From IMG/VR virus record IMGVR_UViG_3300049482_000109, positions 1 to 21,040 of that record: a DNA stretch of 21,040 nt, one strand, 5' to 3'. The first letter of the stretch is position 1. Every line of letters begins with the position of its first letter. The position numbers and the translations under genes were made by a program. Under the pieces are notes generated by a model. The model saw only the letters and a list, made by a program, of their open reading frames with translations. It was not told the origin of the DNA and did no database searches. Below are positions 7,552 through 13,987 of this stretch, one piece after another. The DNA is from a virus.

Positions 7552-7954
7552 TTTTATCTCCGATGTTATCAACATACACATCGAAGTCAGCGACAGTAAC
7601 ATTAGCGACCCACTTAGGTCCGCAATAGTCCGTCACAAACTTATTAAGGATTTGAGGAAGATCAAGAGCACCATTCTTTTTAAGAAAGCGCTTGAACTTC
7701 CACATTCCATATAATGATGTGGCGGTGGATAATTTTTTGTAGATTTCTATTTTATTGAGCAATTGCTTGTCAACATAAATAGTATATTCAACTACCTTCT
7801 TCTCGGGATGAATATCTAACTCTACGGCCTGCACGTCGGTATGAACAATGGAACCACAGAAAAATAGCTGATTCTTAACTGAGTCTGTCAACAGACCGTT
7901 ATTAAGAAGCCATCTTTCTTGATCTAAGAACTGTTCTAGTTCCTTCTTTTCCAT
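7505..7954 (-). CDS. Unknown 149-residue protein
   Basis: No family is recognised. The protein is a soluble alpha/beta mix: a charged N-terminal helix (MEKKELEQFLDQERWLL), a strand-rich centre (about 30-70, VVEYTIYVDKQLL), a basic stretch (WKFKRFLKKNG) and a disordered acidic/Ser-rich tail (DKSENDGSSQSADKRPD). The ATG at 7954 has a strong AGGAG site 5 bases upstream. It is the first gene after a TGGTATAAT promoter and so may open the packaging operon. Its 3' end overlaps the next gene by 47 bases. Confidence 0.75.
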   Translation of the reverse strand: MEKKELEQFLDQERWLLNNGLLTDSVKNQLFFCGSIVHTDVQAVELDIHPEKKVVEYTIYVDKQLLNKIEIYKKLSTATSLYGMWKFKRFLKKNGALDLPQILNKFVTDYCGPKWVANVTVADFDVYVDNIGDKSENDGSSQSADKRPD

Positions 7955-7964
7955 TTACACTCCT

Positions 7965-7999
7965 AGGTGGCATCCACCTGATAACTATTATACCAGGTG
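7965..7999 (-). promoter_or_regulatory. Promoter with symmetric repeats: possible operator and 5'-end hairpin
   Basis: An extended -10 element TGGTATAAT (7987-7995) lies within an inverted repeat, CACCTG (7994-7999 on the minus strand) and CAGGTG (7975-7980), separated by 13 bases and centred on the -10. A third arm, CCACCT (7965-7970), pairs with AGGTGG (7974-7979) around a 3-base loop. Predicted +1 is near 7980, so that hairpin would form the very 5' end of the mRNA, just before the AGGAG site. It could be a repressor site, an RNA stabiliser or both. The symmetry is seen; the function is inferred. Confidence 0.5.
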
Positions 8000-8005
8000 A
8001 AAACT

Positions 8006-9040
8006 CTACTCACTTAATTTTGAATCGTTTAGAACAGACTTAGCAACATCAAATAGCTTAGTTTTATCTAAGGATCCGCTATACACTTTAACTATGTAAT
8101 CTGATATGATGGATTCCATCGACTTTGCCTCAATAGCAACGTTACGCTTCTCTTTATCTGTAAAGGTTGTCTTTACTTTTACATCTACGTCTTTCACTGC
8201 ATTTTTATACTCTTTAGATCCAAGATAGCCAATAAGTTCTGCTTTAGGCCCTTCTAGTTCTACTACCCAATGATCTTTGCTTCCCTTTACATCTTGTTCG
8301 ACCATCTGATGGACATGTTCTAACGTCGTTTGCTGAGATACCACGACGTGTAGTCTGCGCCACGATGGAAGCGGAGCTTGATAAAAGGTTTCCCCATACG
8401 TAGTGCTGTCAAAGATGGTGATACCTTTGACTTGATCAACGTCTGATGCAGACTGACTAAACGGAGAACCGACATATAGCACCTCAGGTCCTGATCCTCC
8501 ATTTGGAAGCACCCGCTGTTTAGTGTGAATATGCCCGGATATAATGATTTCGCATCCCTTAATGCTGCTCGGAGCAACCCCGTCATTTGCTCTGATAGCG
8601 CCATAATCTGCTCCTAACATTGTTTGGTGAGCAATACATATAGGAAGAGTATTGCGTGGAAAAGTATCTGGATTGTGCTGATACGGAACGAACGTCATAC
8701 CAAACAACTCTTGGATTTCGTCTACAACATGGAAATCTTTAATTCGGTTCTTGAAAGGCTTCAGAGCATGGTACTGAGCGTCATTGGGTTTGTACATATC
8801 ATGGTTGCCGAGAAGATAGACGTACGGGATACCTAGTTTCAAGACCACATCTACATGGTTCATGAATTCACAAAGAACCTCTGATCGAACGATTGCATGA
8901 GTATCAAACGTGTCCCCGAGATTAACAACGATGTCTGGTTTCACTTCAGTAATAGTTTTGTCAAGCCAAGCCAGGAATTGGGTTGCTAGTTCAAAACGAT
9001 TGATCTTAAGGTGGGGATCTCCAATCAGGAGTATCTTCAT
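8006..9040 (-). CDS. Mre11/SbcD-type recombination nuclease (T4 gp47-like)
   Basis: This 344-residue protein is a calcineurin-like nuclease that, with the Rad50-like ATPase, processes DNA ends for recombination-dependent replication. All phosphoesterase motifs are visible: GDPHL (Asp8, His10), NLGDTFD (Asp43), LGNHDM (Asn79, His80), AHQ (His138) and SGHIHTKQ (His170, His172), then GSPFSQSASD, typical of SbcD/Mre11. The C-terminal ~130 residues would be the capping and partner-binding region. The ATG at 9040 follows the phosphoesterase gene's stop by 4 bases and has only a weak ribosome site (GAGTAG). Unusually, the Rad50 partner lies about 10 kb upstream rather than adjacent. Confidence 0.92.
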   Translation of the reverse strand: MKILLIGDPHLKINRFELATQFLAWLDKTITEVKPDIVVNLGDTFDTHAIVRSEVLCEFMNHVDVVLKLGIPYVYLLGNHDMYKPNDAQYHALKPFKNRIKDFHVVDEIQELFGMTFVPYQHNPDTFPRNTLPICIAHQTMLGADYGAIRANDGVAPSSIKGCEIIISGHIHTKQRVLPNGGSGPEVLYVGSPFSQSASDVDQVKGITIFDSTTYGETFYQAPLPSWRRLHVVVSQQTTLEHVHQMVEQDVKGSKDHWVVELEGPKAELIGYLGSKEYKNAVKDVDVKVKTTFTDKEKRNVAIEAKSMESIISDYIVKVYSGSLDKTKLFDVAKSVLNDSKLSE

Positions 9041-9044
9041 GGAA

Positions 9045-9650
9045 CTACTCTATTGAGTTTTCTACATTGGATCTGCATATAATCTTCTCAATCTCTGTAA
9101 TTGGTACAGGGCGAAAATTCCATTGATCTACGCCCACATTGATCATTCTACCGACGACCTTCCACTTCTCATGAACGTGACCACAGAGCAGCCACCTACC
9201 GTCGTCTTTAGGTCTCCAACGTTCATACTTATCATCGTGGTGGTCACCATCAACGAATTTATAAGGATGATGGCACATCTGGACATTAGCTACTCCAGGA
9301 ATATTTAGTGAGGTTTGCTCGGGGAGAACTGTCCATCCAAGATCTTCATAAGTTTTAATCCATTTAGTTCTGTTCTCAGTATTACGAGACTTCTTGTGAT
9401 AGGAATGACAGAAGTCGTGGTTACCTGGGACTAGGAATTTCTTACCATTTAGTCTAGACGTAAAGGTCTCAACTGGCCTAAAAGACATGCTGAAGTCACC
9501 TAGACAGTACACAGTATCATCTGGACCTACAGTTTCGTTCCAATACTTGACAAGCATCTCGTTCATGGTCTCAACAGAATCAAATGGTCTATTGCAGTAT
9601 TTGATGACATTTGCATGCCAAATGTGAAGGTCCGAAGTGAAGAAGATCAT
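9045..9650 (-). CDS. Calcineurin-like metallophosphoesterase
   Basis: This 201-residue protein is a compact phosphoesterase with a two-metal site: SDLHIWH (Asp7, His9), CLGDFS (Asp52), PGNHD (Asn77, His78), MCHHP (His127/128) and CGHVHEKW (His158, His160). It belongs to the small single-domain group often annotated as phage metallophosphoesterases; the substrate could be a phosphoester, cyclic nucleotide or nucleic acid end. Its ATG overlaps the aldolase-like gene's stop (ATGA), so the two are translationally coupled, and Mre11 follows 4 bases later. It is a separate protein from Mre11: shorter, with a different spacing and no capping domain. A second phosphoesterase so close could be a duplicate or serve another pathway. 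Confidence 0.88.
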   Translation of the reverse strand: MIFFTSDLHIWHANVIKYCNRPFDSVETMNEMLVKYWNETVGPDDTVYCLGDFSMSFRPVETFTSRLNGKKFLVPGNHDFCHSYHKKSRNTENRTKWIKTYEDLGWTVLPEQTSLNIPGVANVQMCHHPYKFVDGDHHDDKYERWRPKDDGRWLLCGHVHEKWKVVGRMINVGVDQWNFRPVPITEIEKIICRSNVENSIE

Positions 9651-10267
9651 GTAGGCTTTACTCCGCTTTTAAGAGCAATCTCACAAATATGGTCCAAACG
9701 TTCTACATGCTCGTAGGCACTCCATGGATCTGGTGCTACTGCACAAACACCGTGGTTAGCCTGTCCTACGATGTCTTTAGTTAGACAATCAATCGGGGCA
9801 GAACTATAAAGATTAGGGCTTCCATCACAGAGGGCGAAGTATGTAGCATTAGCGAGATCTTTAGAAACAGCTGGTAAATTAGGGACATTTGGACCTACCT
9901 TTGTGTAGCGATGAATTTCTGGAAATTGAGCGGCAAGAGCTGGCAGATCCCAGCCTGCATACATAGCGGCTATAACATGAGTTGGATGAACATGTAGAAC
10001 AGCTCTAGTGTTAACTGCGTTCCTTAACAGGAACAAGTGCATGTCAAGTTCACCTGAGGGTTGTATACCTTCAGGGATAACAAGTCCACCATTATCTATC
10101 TTCATCTTGATAACAGATTCAACTTCAATCTTATTTTTTCTAACGCCAGATGGTGTTATATATATAAACTTGCTATCTTTACGACGAAGACTAGCATTAC
10201 CGTCCCTGGTTGTAATCCAGCCTCTATCGTAACATTGCCTCATCACATCGCCGATAGCAGTAATCAT
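9647..10267 (-). CDS. Class II aldolase/adducin-family protein
   Basis: The 206-residue product matches class II aldolases such as L-fuculose-phosphate aldolase, zinc enzymes that cleave or rearrange phosphorylated sugars. Visible features are RDGNASLR (21-28, phosphate-binding GN-S loop), PSGELDMH (70-77, with Glu73 in the catalytic position), LHVHPTH (91-97, zinc ligands His92 and His94) and NHGVCAV (171-177, third zinc ligand His172). The site therefore looks intact. The length is normal for the family. Its ATG overlaps the lipoprotein stop (ATGA), and its own stop overlaps the phosphoesterase ATG (ATGA). Such an enzyme inside a recombination operon is unexpected; it could be metabolic or a host-defence countermeasure. 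The family is sure, the substrate unknown. Related MtnB-type dehydratases are an alternative. Confidence 0.9.
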   Translation of the reverse strand: MITAIGDVMRQCYDRGWITTRDGNASLRRKDSKFIYITPSGVRKNKIEVESVIKMKIDNGGLVIPEGIQPSGELDMHLFLLRNAVNTRAVLHVHPTHVIAAMYAGWDLPALAAQFPEIHRYTKVGPNVPNLPAVSKDLANATYFALCDGSPNLYSSAPIDCLTKDIVGQANHGVCAVAPDPWSAYEHVERLDHICEIALKSGVKPT

Positions 10268-10587
10268 TCGTCTTCACCATGAATGTTAGTGTTGCCGCTT
10301 GCTAGTCCCTCGAAATCGAGGGTTACCCGTTGACCGTTAATGGTACACTTAGCCTTAGCGCGAATAAACCAACCATAACAACTTGAATCACCGAAGTTTA
10401 ATCTACCGCCGCATAAACTGTGATGATGCTCAGTAAGCTCCATCCATGTATCTGCGAGATCTGGTTTATCACACACTTTCACGAGATTATTTTTAATGAA
10501 ATCTGGTGGAGCAACGTTGATTCTTGTAATAACGTCCTTAGTAGAGCATCCAGTTAAAAGAACCAAAGACAGCATTAAGCACTTCAT
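10264..10587 (-). CDS. Small predicted lipoprotein with conserved-looking cysteines
   Basis: The 107-residue product starts with a short hydrophobic signal (MKCLMLSLVLLTGC) ending in a lipobox, LTGC, so Cys14 would be lipidated and the protein anchored in a membrane. The mature part has four more cysteines (39, 59, 70, 81), suggesting disulfides in the periplasm or on the surface, and an HHH run at 54-56. The signal is shorter than usual. The ATG shares its A with the recA stop (TAATG) and has AGGTGA upstream, so it is coupled to the recombinase. Phage lipoproteins often act in superinfection exclusion or as outer spanins, but no partner spanin is seen and the acidic C-terminus is not spanin-like. 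The function is unknown. Confidence 0.75.
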   Translation of the reverse strand: MKCLMLSLVLLTGCSTKDVITRINVAPPDFIKNNLVKVCDKPDLADTWMELTEHHHSLCGGRLNFGDSSCYGWFIRAKAKCTINGQRVTLDFEGLASGNTNIHGEDE

Positions 10588-11696
10588 TAATCACCTAAGT
10601 CTACGGTTACAGCTCCATCTTCAATAACTACGCCAGCAGCATCGAGCTGAACTGCAGCGTCTTTATGCTCATAACAAGAGGTCAGAATCTCATTCTGCAT
10701 CTTAACAGAGCCGAGAACCACATTAAGCATATTAGCTTCTCCCTTGACAGGAGGATTATTAGCAAATTGCCACATCATATTATTCTCTTTACCAGTCTCT
10801 GCGTTCTTAGGGTGGAAAATAACCCCGAGAGATTTACCTAGCTCAAAGATTTCTGTAGCGGTGTCAATGATGCCTTTATCATAATGGTAAGTAAACTGTG
10901 CAGTACGAGCTGGAGCTCCAAGACGGTTTTTCTTAACTTTAACACGCACCTTGTGACCAGTCTGCTGAGCGCCTCCGTGGATATTTTCGCCAGACTCAAC
11001 AACGCCTGCCTTAGTATCTAACTTCACGATTTCAAGCATTAAGTCAGCAGCATGCTTCAACGCACGGCCTTCAGTGATCACATATGGGTTACGAAGAGCC
11101 TTCATTGGATCAATTTCCATAGTAACTTGCTGAATAAAGAAAGTCAATAGCTTATGCTCTGCAATCACTGGGACAACAAGTTTTAGGGTTGAAGGAAGGT
11201 AGCTGGCACCAGTTCCGCCCATCTTCTGATCAGTCGTTTGCTTCATATTCGTTTCTTTAGGATAACGAATTGCTTTAATAGAGTCAATTACAATACCCTT
11301 AATTGGAGCCCCTTCTTGAAGGGCTTCAAGCATCTCTCCACCGATATAGTCAAAGATCTTAAGTGGATCATTGCTCTTACGTACGATAAGACGCTCTGAA
11401 TCTCCACCAACCTTGATAAAGAGAGGGAGGTTAAAAGAGAACTCAGCATCGAACCATATAAAGATTGCTTCACTATCTTTTTTCTGAGCATCAGCAACTG
11501 CCATCATAGCAAGAAGAGATTTACCAGAAGATTCTGGACCATATAAAACAGAGATCTTTCCTGGCTGAAATCCGCCGATAGAAGTAGCCCAGTTAAGTGA
11601 AGGCGAACGAGACGGAACCACTGGCGGGAGATCTTTGTTAAGAGTTGAAGCCACAGTACCGAAATCACTAGTTAATTTAGAAAGCCATTTACTCAT
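10587..11696 (-). CDS. uvsX: RecA/UvsX-like recombinase
   Basis: This 369-residue protein is a strand-exchange ATPase that forms filaments on single-stranded DNA. Walker A GPESSGKS (53-60) is RecA-like. An acidic strand WFDAEFSF (81-88) carries the catalytic glutamate, Walker B GIVIDSI is at 134-140, and the L2-type region is around FFIQQVTMEID (186-196). The C-terminal part (about 225-369) is acidic. The ATG at 11696 has AAGGA upstream with good spacing. It follows the SSB and a putative mediator gene and is coupled to the lipoprotein gene by TAATG. It could be named RecA or UvsX; the gp32/46/47-like context favours the phage name. Confidence 0.92.
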   Translation of the reverse strand: MSKWLSKLTSDFGTVASTLNKDLPPVVPSRSPSLNWATSIGGFQPGKISVLYGPESSGKSLLAMMAVADAQKKDSEAIFIWFDAEFSFNLPLFIKVGGDSERLIVRKSNDPLKIFDYIGGEMLEALQEGAPIKGIVIDSIKAIRYPKETNMKQTTDQKMGGTGASYLPSTLKLVVPVIAEHKLLTFFIQQVTMEIDPMKALRNPYVITEGRALKHAADLMLEIVKLDTKAGVVESGENIHGGAQQTGHKVRVKVKKNRLGAPARTAQFTYHYDKGIIDTATEIFELGKSLGVIFHPKNAETGKENNMMWQFANNPPVKGEANMLNVVLGSVKMQNEILTSCYEHKDAAVQLDAAGVVIEDGAVTVDLGD

Positions 11697-11698
11697 AT

Positions 11699-12148
11699 TT
11701 ACATTCCTTCATATGAAGTCATATTTTGATCACCATAAGCAATCTTTTTCAAATCGTCATGTGCCTGGCGCAATTGAGAAAGTTTGCTCTTTAATAATGA
11801 TACCAAGGCCTCAGAACGGGCTCTGTTATCTTTAGCAGCAAGTACATCTATATCAATATTGACATATTGTTTTCTTGCTTCGCTGGTATCTTTAATCTGT
11901 TTAGATTCTAGGTATTCACGAGCTTTCTCTAAATAAGCGATAGCTTCGGCCTGTTCGACCTTAGCTTTAGCTCTAGAGTCTGCTTGCATTGCTTTTGCTA
12001 GAAGATTAGCAGCCACATCTTGCCCCATAATGTAATCACGAAGATATACAGGAGCCATCATCTTTGAAACAGATGAAAGCTCCTGTATCTTGTTTACATA
12101 TTCAGCAAGTTGAGTGACGTCTAACCCTCTTGAGATTAGTTCACTCAT
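11699..12148 (-). CDS. Unknown helical protein, possible UvsY-like recombination mediator
   Basis: The 149-residue protein is almost entirely helical and charged, with no catalytic motif. Residues about 60-95 (ADSRAKAKVEQAEAIAYLEK then AREYLESK) and 110-140 (RSEALVSLLKSKLSQLRQAH) form long helices. Its size, the order SSB, this gene, recombinase, and the C-terminal helix pattern resemble T4 UvsY (137 aa), which loads UvsX onto gp32-coated DNA. That is inference from context and architecture; sequence identity is not evident to me. The ATG at 12148 is 3 bases after the SSB stop, with a weak GGA site. Confidence 0.7.
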   Translation of the reverse strand: MSELISRGLDVTQLAEYVNKIQELSSVSKMMAPVYLRDYIMGQDVAANLLAKAMQADSRAKAKVEQAEAIAYLEKAREYLESKQIKDTSEARKQYVNIDIDVLAAKDNRARSEALVSLLKSKLSQLRQAHDDLKKIAYGDQNMTSYEGM

Positions 12149-12151
12149 GTA

Positions 12152-13198
12152 TTATCCGTTTAAGATTGCGTCAGCTTCTGCCATGAAATCATCGCCGGAA
12201 GCCAGTGTTGAAACAGGTTTTTTGGCGGTTTGAGCAGTTGTTGTTGGACGAGCTACCTGCGTCTCTACTGGAAGATCATCTTCTGAATCGTCTAAGTTAA
12301 GAGCAATAGTTTTTGTTCCCGTTGAAACAGGCTTACTATTTGTGGTAGTTTGTGCGGCCGTTGTACTCTTAACAGTAGAGTTACCATTAAGATCAATAGC
12401 TGCACTTAGATTAGCTTCTGGCACCATCTGGACAATGCCATCCATATTTGCTGCAAGAATATCTGAAAGCTCGTCAAACGTCTTAATCTGATAAACAGAA
12501 GTAAGATCATAAGCAAGGTTATCGTAATTCTCAATTACAGAATCAGGAAGCGCAGATCTGTCGTCAACAAACGATAGTGCAGCACCGTTTTTAACACGAG
12601 TCTGACATTTATTAACAGCATATTCAGTATCTCGACCTAAACCTTGACGAGTAATATCGAACCAAACCCCAGAATCATCATCAGCACTATTAAGTGATGT
12701 AGGATCTTGATTATAGTCTTGGATATATTGATTCATCTTGGTTTTCATGTCTTTATGAGCAGTACTTTTTAGCTCGAGTAGACCAACTTCGCCCGCTTTA
12801 TCAGCTGCATTATAGATATAAATGGTCTTAGGAGAAAGGTCATTGATTAGTTCTCTTAGATCTTTAAGGCGATCAGTTACTGCATCTTTATCAGCACCAG
12901 ATGCTTTTAATTTAGCTTCAATTTCATCAGCACGCTTTTTTAGTTCATTAACATATTCTGTGACAGGGCAACGCTTTTCGCTTGTCATAGATGAAGCAAA
13001 TGGACGAGCACGGCCAGACTCGGGATCAGTAAGACCCCAGATAATTTGCCATTTGCGGTAAGGGTATCCATTGGAAGCTTCACCGAATGGTGGCAAGATG
13101 CGGAATACGTTGTGTCCATCTTTGACTTTGTGACGTTTCCATTCGCGGCGGGACTTGAGTGAGTCCATATTGAGCTTGATTTTTGAATTATTAGACAT
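12152..13198 (-). CDS. Single-stranded DNA-binding protein (T4 gp32-like)
   Basis: The 348-residue product looks like a phage helix-destabilising protein: a short basic N-terminus, then REWKRHKVKDGHNVFRILPP (18-37) and NGYPYRKWQIIWGL (43-56), which match the OB-fold opening of gp32-type proteins, and an acidic C-terminal tail (NLDDSEDDLP and a final DDFMAEADAILNG) of the kind that contacts replication partners. The gp32 zinc knuckle is not evident: only single cysteines (KRCPV, NKCQ) are present. A Lys/Glu-rich helical insertion lies at about 80-120. I chose ATG 13198 because GGAG lies 9 bases upstream; the ATG at 13213 has none. It has its own promoter (13255-13263), fitting the need for large amounts. 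Confidence 0.82.
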   Translation of the reverse strand: MSNNSKIKLNMDSLKSRREWKRHKVKDGHNVFRILPPFGEASNGYPYRKWQIIWGLTDPESGRARPFASSMTSEKRCPVTEYVNELKKRADEIEAKLKASGADKDAVTDRLKDLRELINDLSPKTIYIYNAADKAGEVGLLELKSTAHKDMKTKMNQYIQDYNQDPTSLNSADDDSGVWFDITRQGLGRDTEYAVNKCQTRVKNGAALSFVDDRSALPDSVIENYDNLAYDLTSVYQIKTFDELSDILAANMDGIVQMVPEANLSAAIDLNGNSTVKSTTAAQTTTNSKPVSTGTKTIALNLDDSEDDLPVETQVARPTTTAQTAKKPVSTLASGDDFMAEADAILNG

Positions 13199-13254
13199 GT
13201 TATTTTTCTCCATAGGTTATTACTGTTCAATTCGGCCATAATTGGCGTACTTCT

Positions 13255-13263
13255 ATTATATCA
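13255..13263 (-). promoter_or_regulatory. Extended -10 promoter (TGATATAAT) before the SSB gene
   Basis: TGATATAAT is an extended -10 element with perfect TATAAT; the -35 region 17 bases upstream (TACACG) matches poorly. Predicted +1 is near 13248, giving a leader of about 50 bases before ATG 13198. It lies in the gap between the zinc-finger and SSB genes. Confidence 0.55.
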
Positions 13264-13283
13264 CAGATTTATACTTGCGTGTA

Positions 13284-13460
13284 TTAATCTCTGTCTTCTT
13301 CAAGTTCTGCATCTTCAATTGCGTGGTCATCTAAGTGATCATCACAGCATGCTTCACATATATATTCTGAGCACCGATGACAAGTATTTTTAGTCCAGTT
13401 CTCACAGAATATACACAGCTTATTAAACTTCTTTAAAAAGTCACTCAGAGCTTTGTTCAT
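13284..13460 (-). CDS. Small zinc-finger protein (58 residues)
   Basis: An open frame from ATG 13460 to TAA 13284 encodes 58 residues with a clear metal-site pattern: C16-x2-C19, C27-x2-C30, C35-x2-C38 (and C39), then H42 and H46. The spacing resembles cross-brace or B-box-type zinc fingers, which bind protein or nucleic acid. The N-terminus is basic (FLKKFNK) and the C-terminus strongly acidic (AELEEDRD). The frame starts 20 bases inside the end of the preceding gene and fills the gap before the SSB promoter. There is no strong Shine-Dalgarno site, so coupling is likely. The regular Cys pairs make chance unlikely; the family name is not certain. Confidence 0.7.
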   Translation of the reverse strand: MNKALSDFLKKFNKLCIFCENWTKNTCHRCSEYICEACCDDHLDDHAIEDAELEEDRD

Positions 13461-13965
13461 TTTTAAGCTGTGCTTCTTCCTTAGTTACTGCAGGCTTACC
13501 AACAACCTTTTTAGGTTTGCCTGTGATATAAGACTCAATGTCTTTTTCATCTAAAAGATCAATTCCATTTTTATAGAATGGTCCAGTTGACGTGAAAGGT
13601 CCTGTATAATACACTAACTTAGTATTCATCGGGCGAGTTTTAATTTTCTTATCAAGAAAAGCATCTAGTGTCTCTGGACGCTCTGCCGCTAGAATCCTAA
13701 GAATAATAGAGTTCAACTCTAAGTTATTAGAATAAGCTAGTCCTTCATAATTAACTAAGCGAAATTTCATCACATTCATTTCAGGATCATAGGTTTGAGC
13801 AATAGAGTTCAAGATCTCACGGAGATGATTAATAGCCGTTTGTTTTCGCTTTGGTTCCTTACGAACATTAGCTTCAATTTCAGTTAAGAACGAAGGTGAA
13901 TTAATTACAATTTCACCTTTATCTAGGGTGGTCGGTGCTTCTTTAACTACTACGTATTTTGCCAT
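13441..13965 (-). CDS. Unknown 174-residue protein next to the DNA polymerase
   Basis: No family is recognised. It appears alpha/beta, with an N-terminal strand (MAKYVVVKEAP), a basic stretch (RKEPKRKQ), a central helical region (about 40-105) and a Lys-rich tail (GKPKKVVGKPAVTKEEAQLK). A duplicated-looking GPFTSTGPFYKNG lies near residue 122. The ATG at 13965 has a strong AGGAG site and follows the polymerase stop by 22 bases, so it is in the polymerase operon. A polymerase accessory role is possible on position alone; no sliding-clamp or exonuclease motif is seen. Confidence 0.75.
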   Translation of the reverse strand: MAKYVVVKEAPTTLDKGEIVINSPSFLTEIEANVRKEPKRKQTAINHLREILNSIAQTYDPEMNVMKFRLVNYEGLAYSNNLELNSIILRILAAERPETLDAFLDKKIKTRPMNTKLVYYTGPFTSTGPFYKNGIDLLDEKDIESYITGKPKKVVGKPAVTKEEAQLKNEQSSE

Positions 13966-13987
13966 ATGTATCTCTCCTTATATGATA

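Noticed and set aside
7552-7602. ATG 7602 as start of the HTH gene
   Set aside because: No ribosome site, and it would lengthen the overlap with the previous gene to about 98 bases; the GTG at 7551 has GGAGAT.
10264-10587. Outer spanin
   Set aside because: No inner-membrane spanin is nested or adjacent, and the protein sits in a replication operon rather than a lysis cassette.
13199-13213. ATG 13213 as SSB start
   Set aside because: It has no ribosome site, while ATG 13198 has GGAG at good spacing; the bases between form that site.
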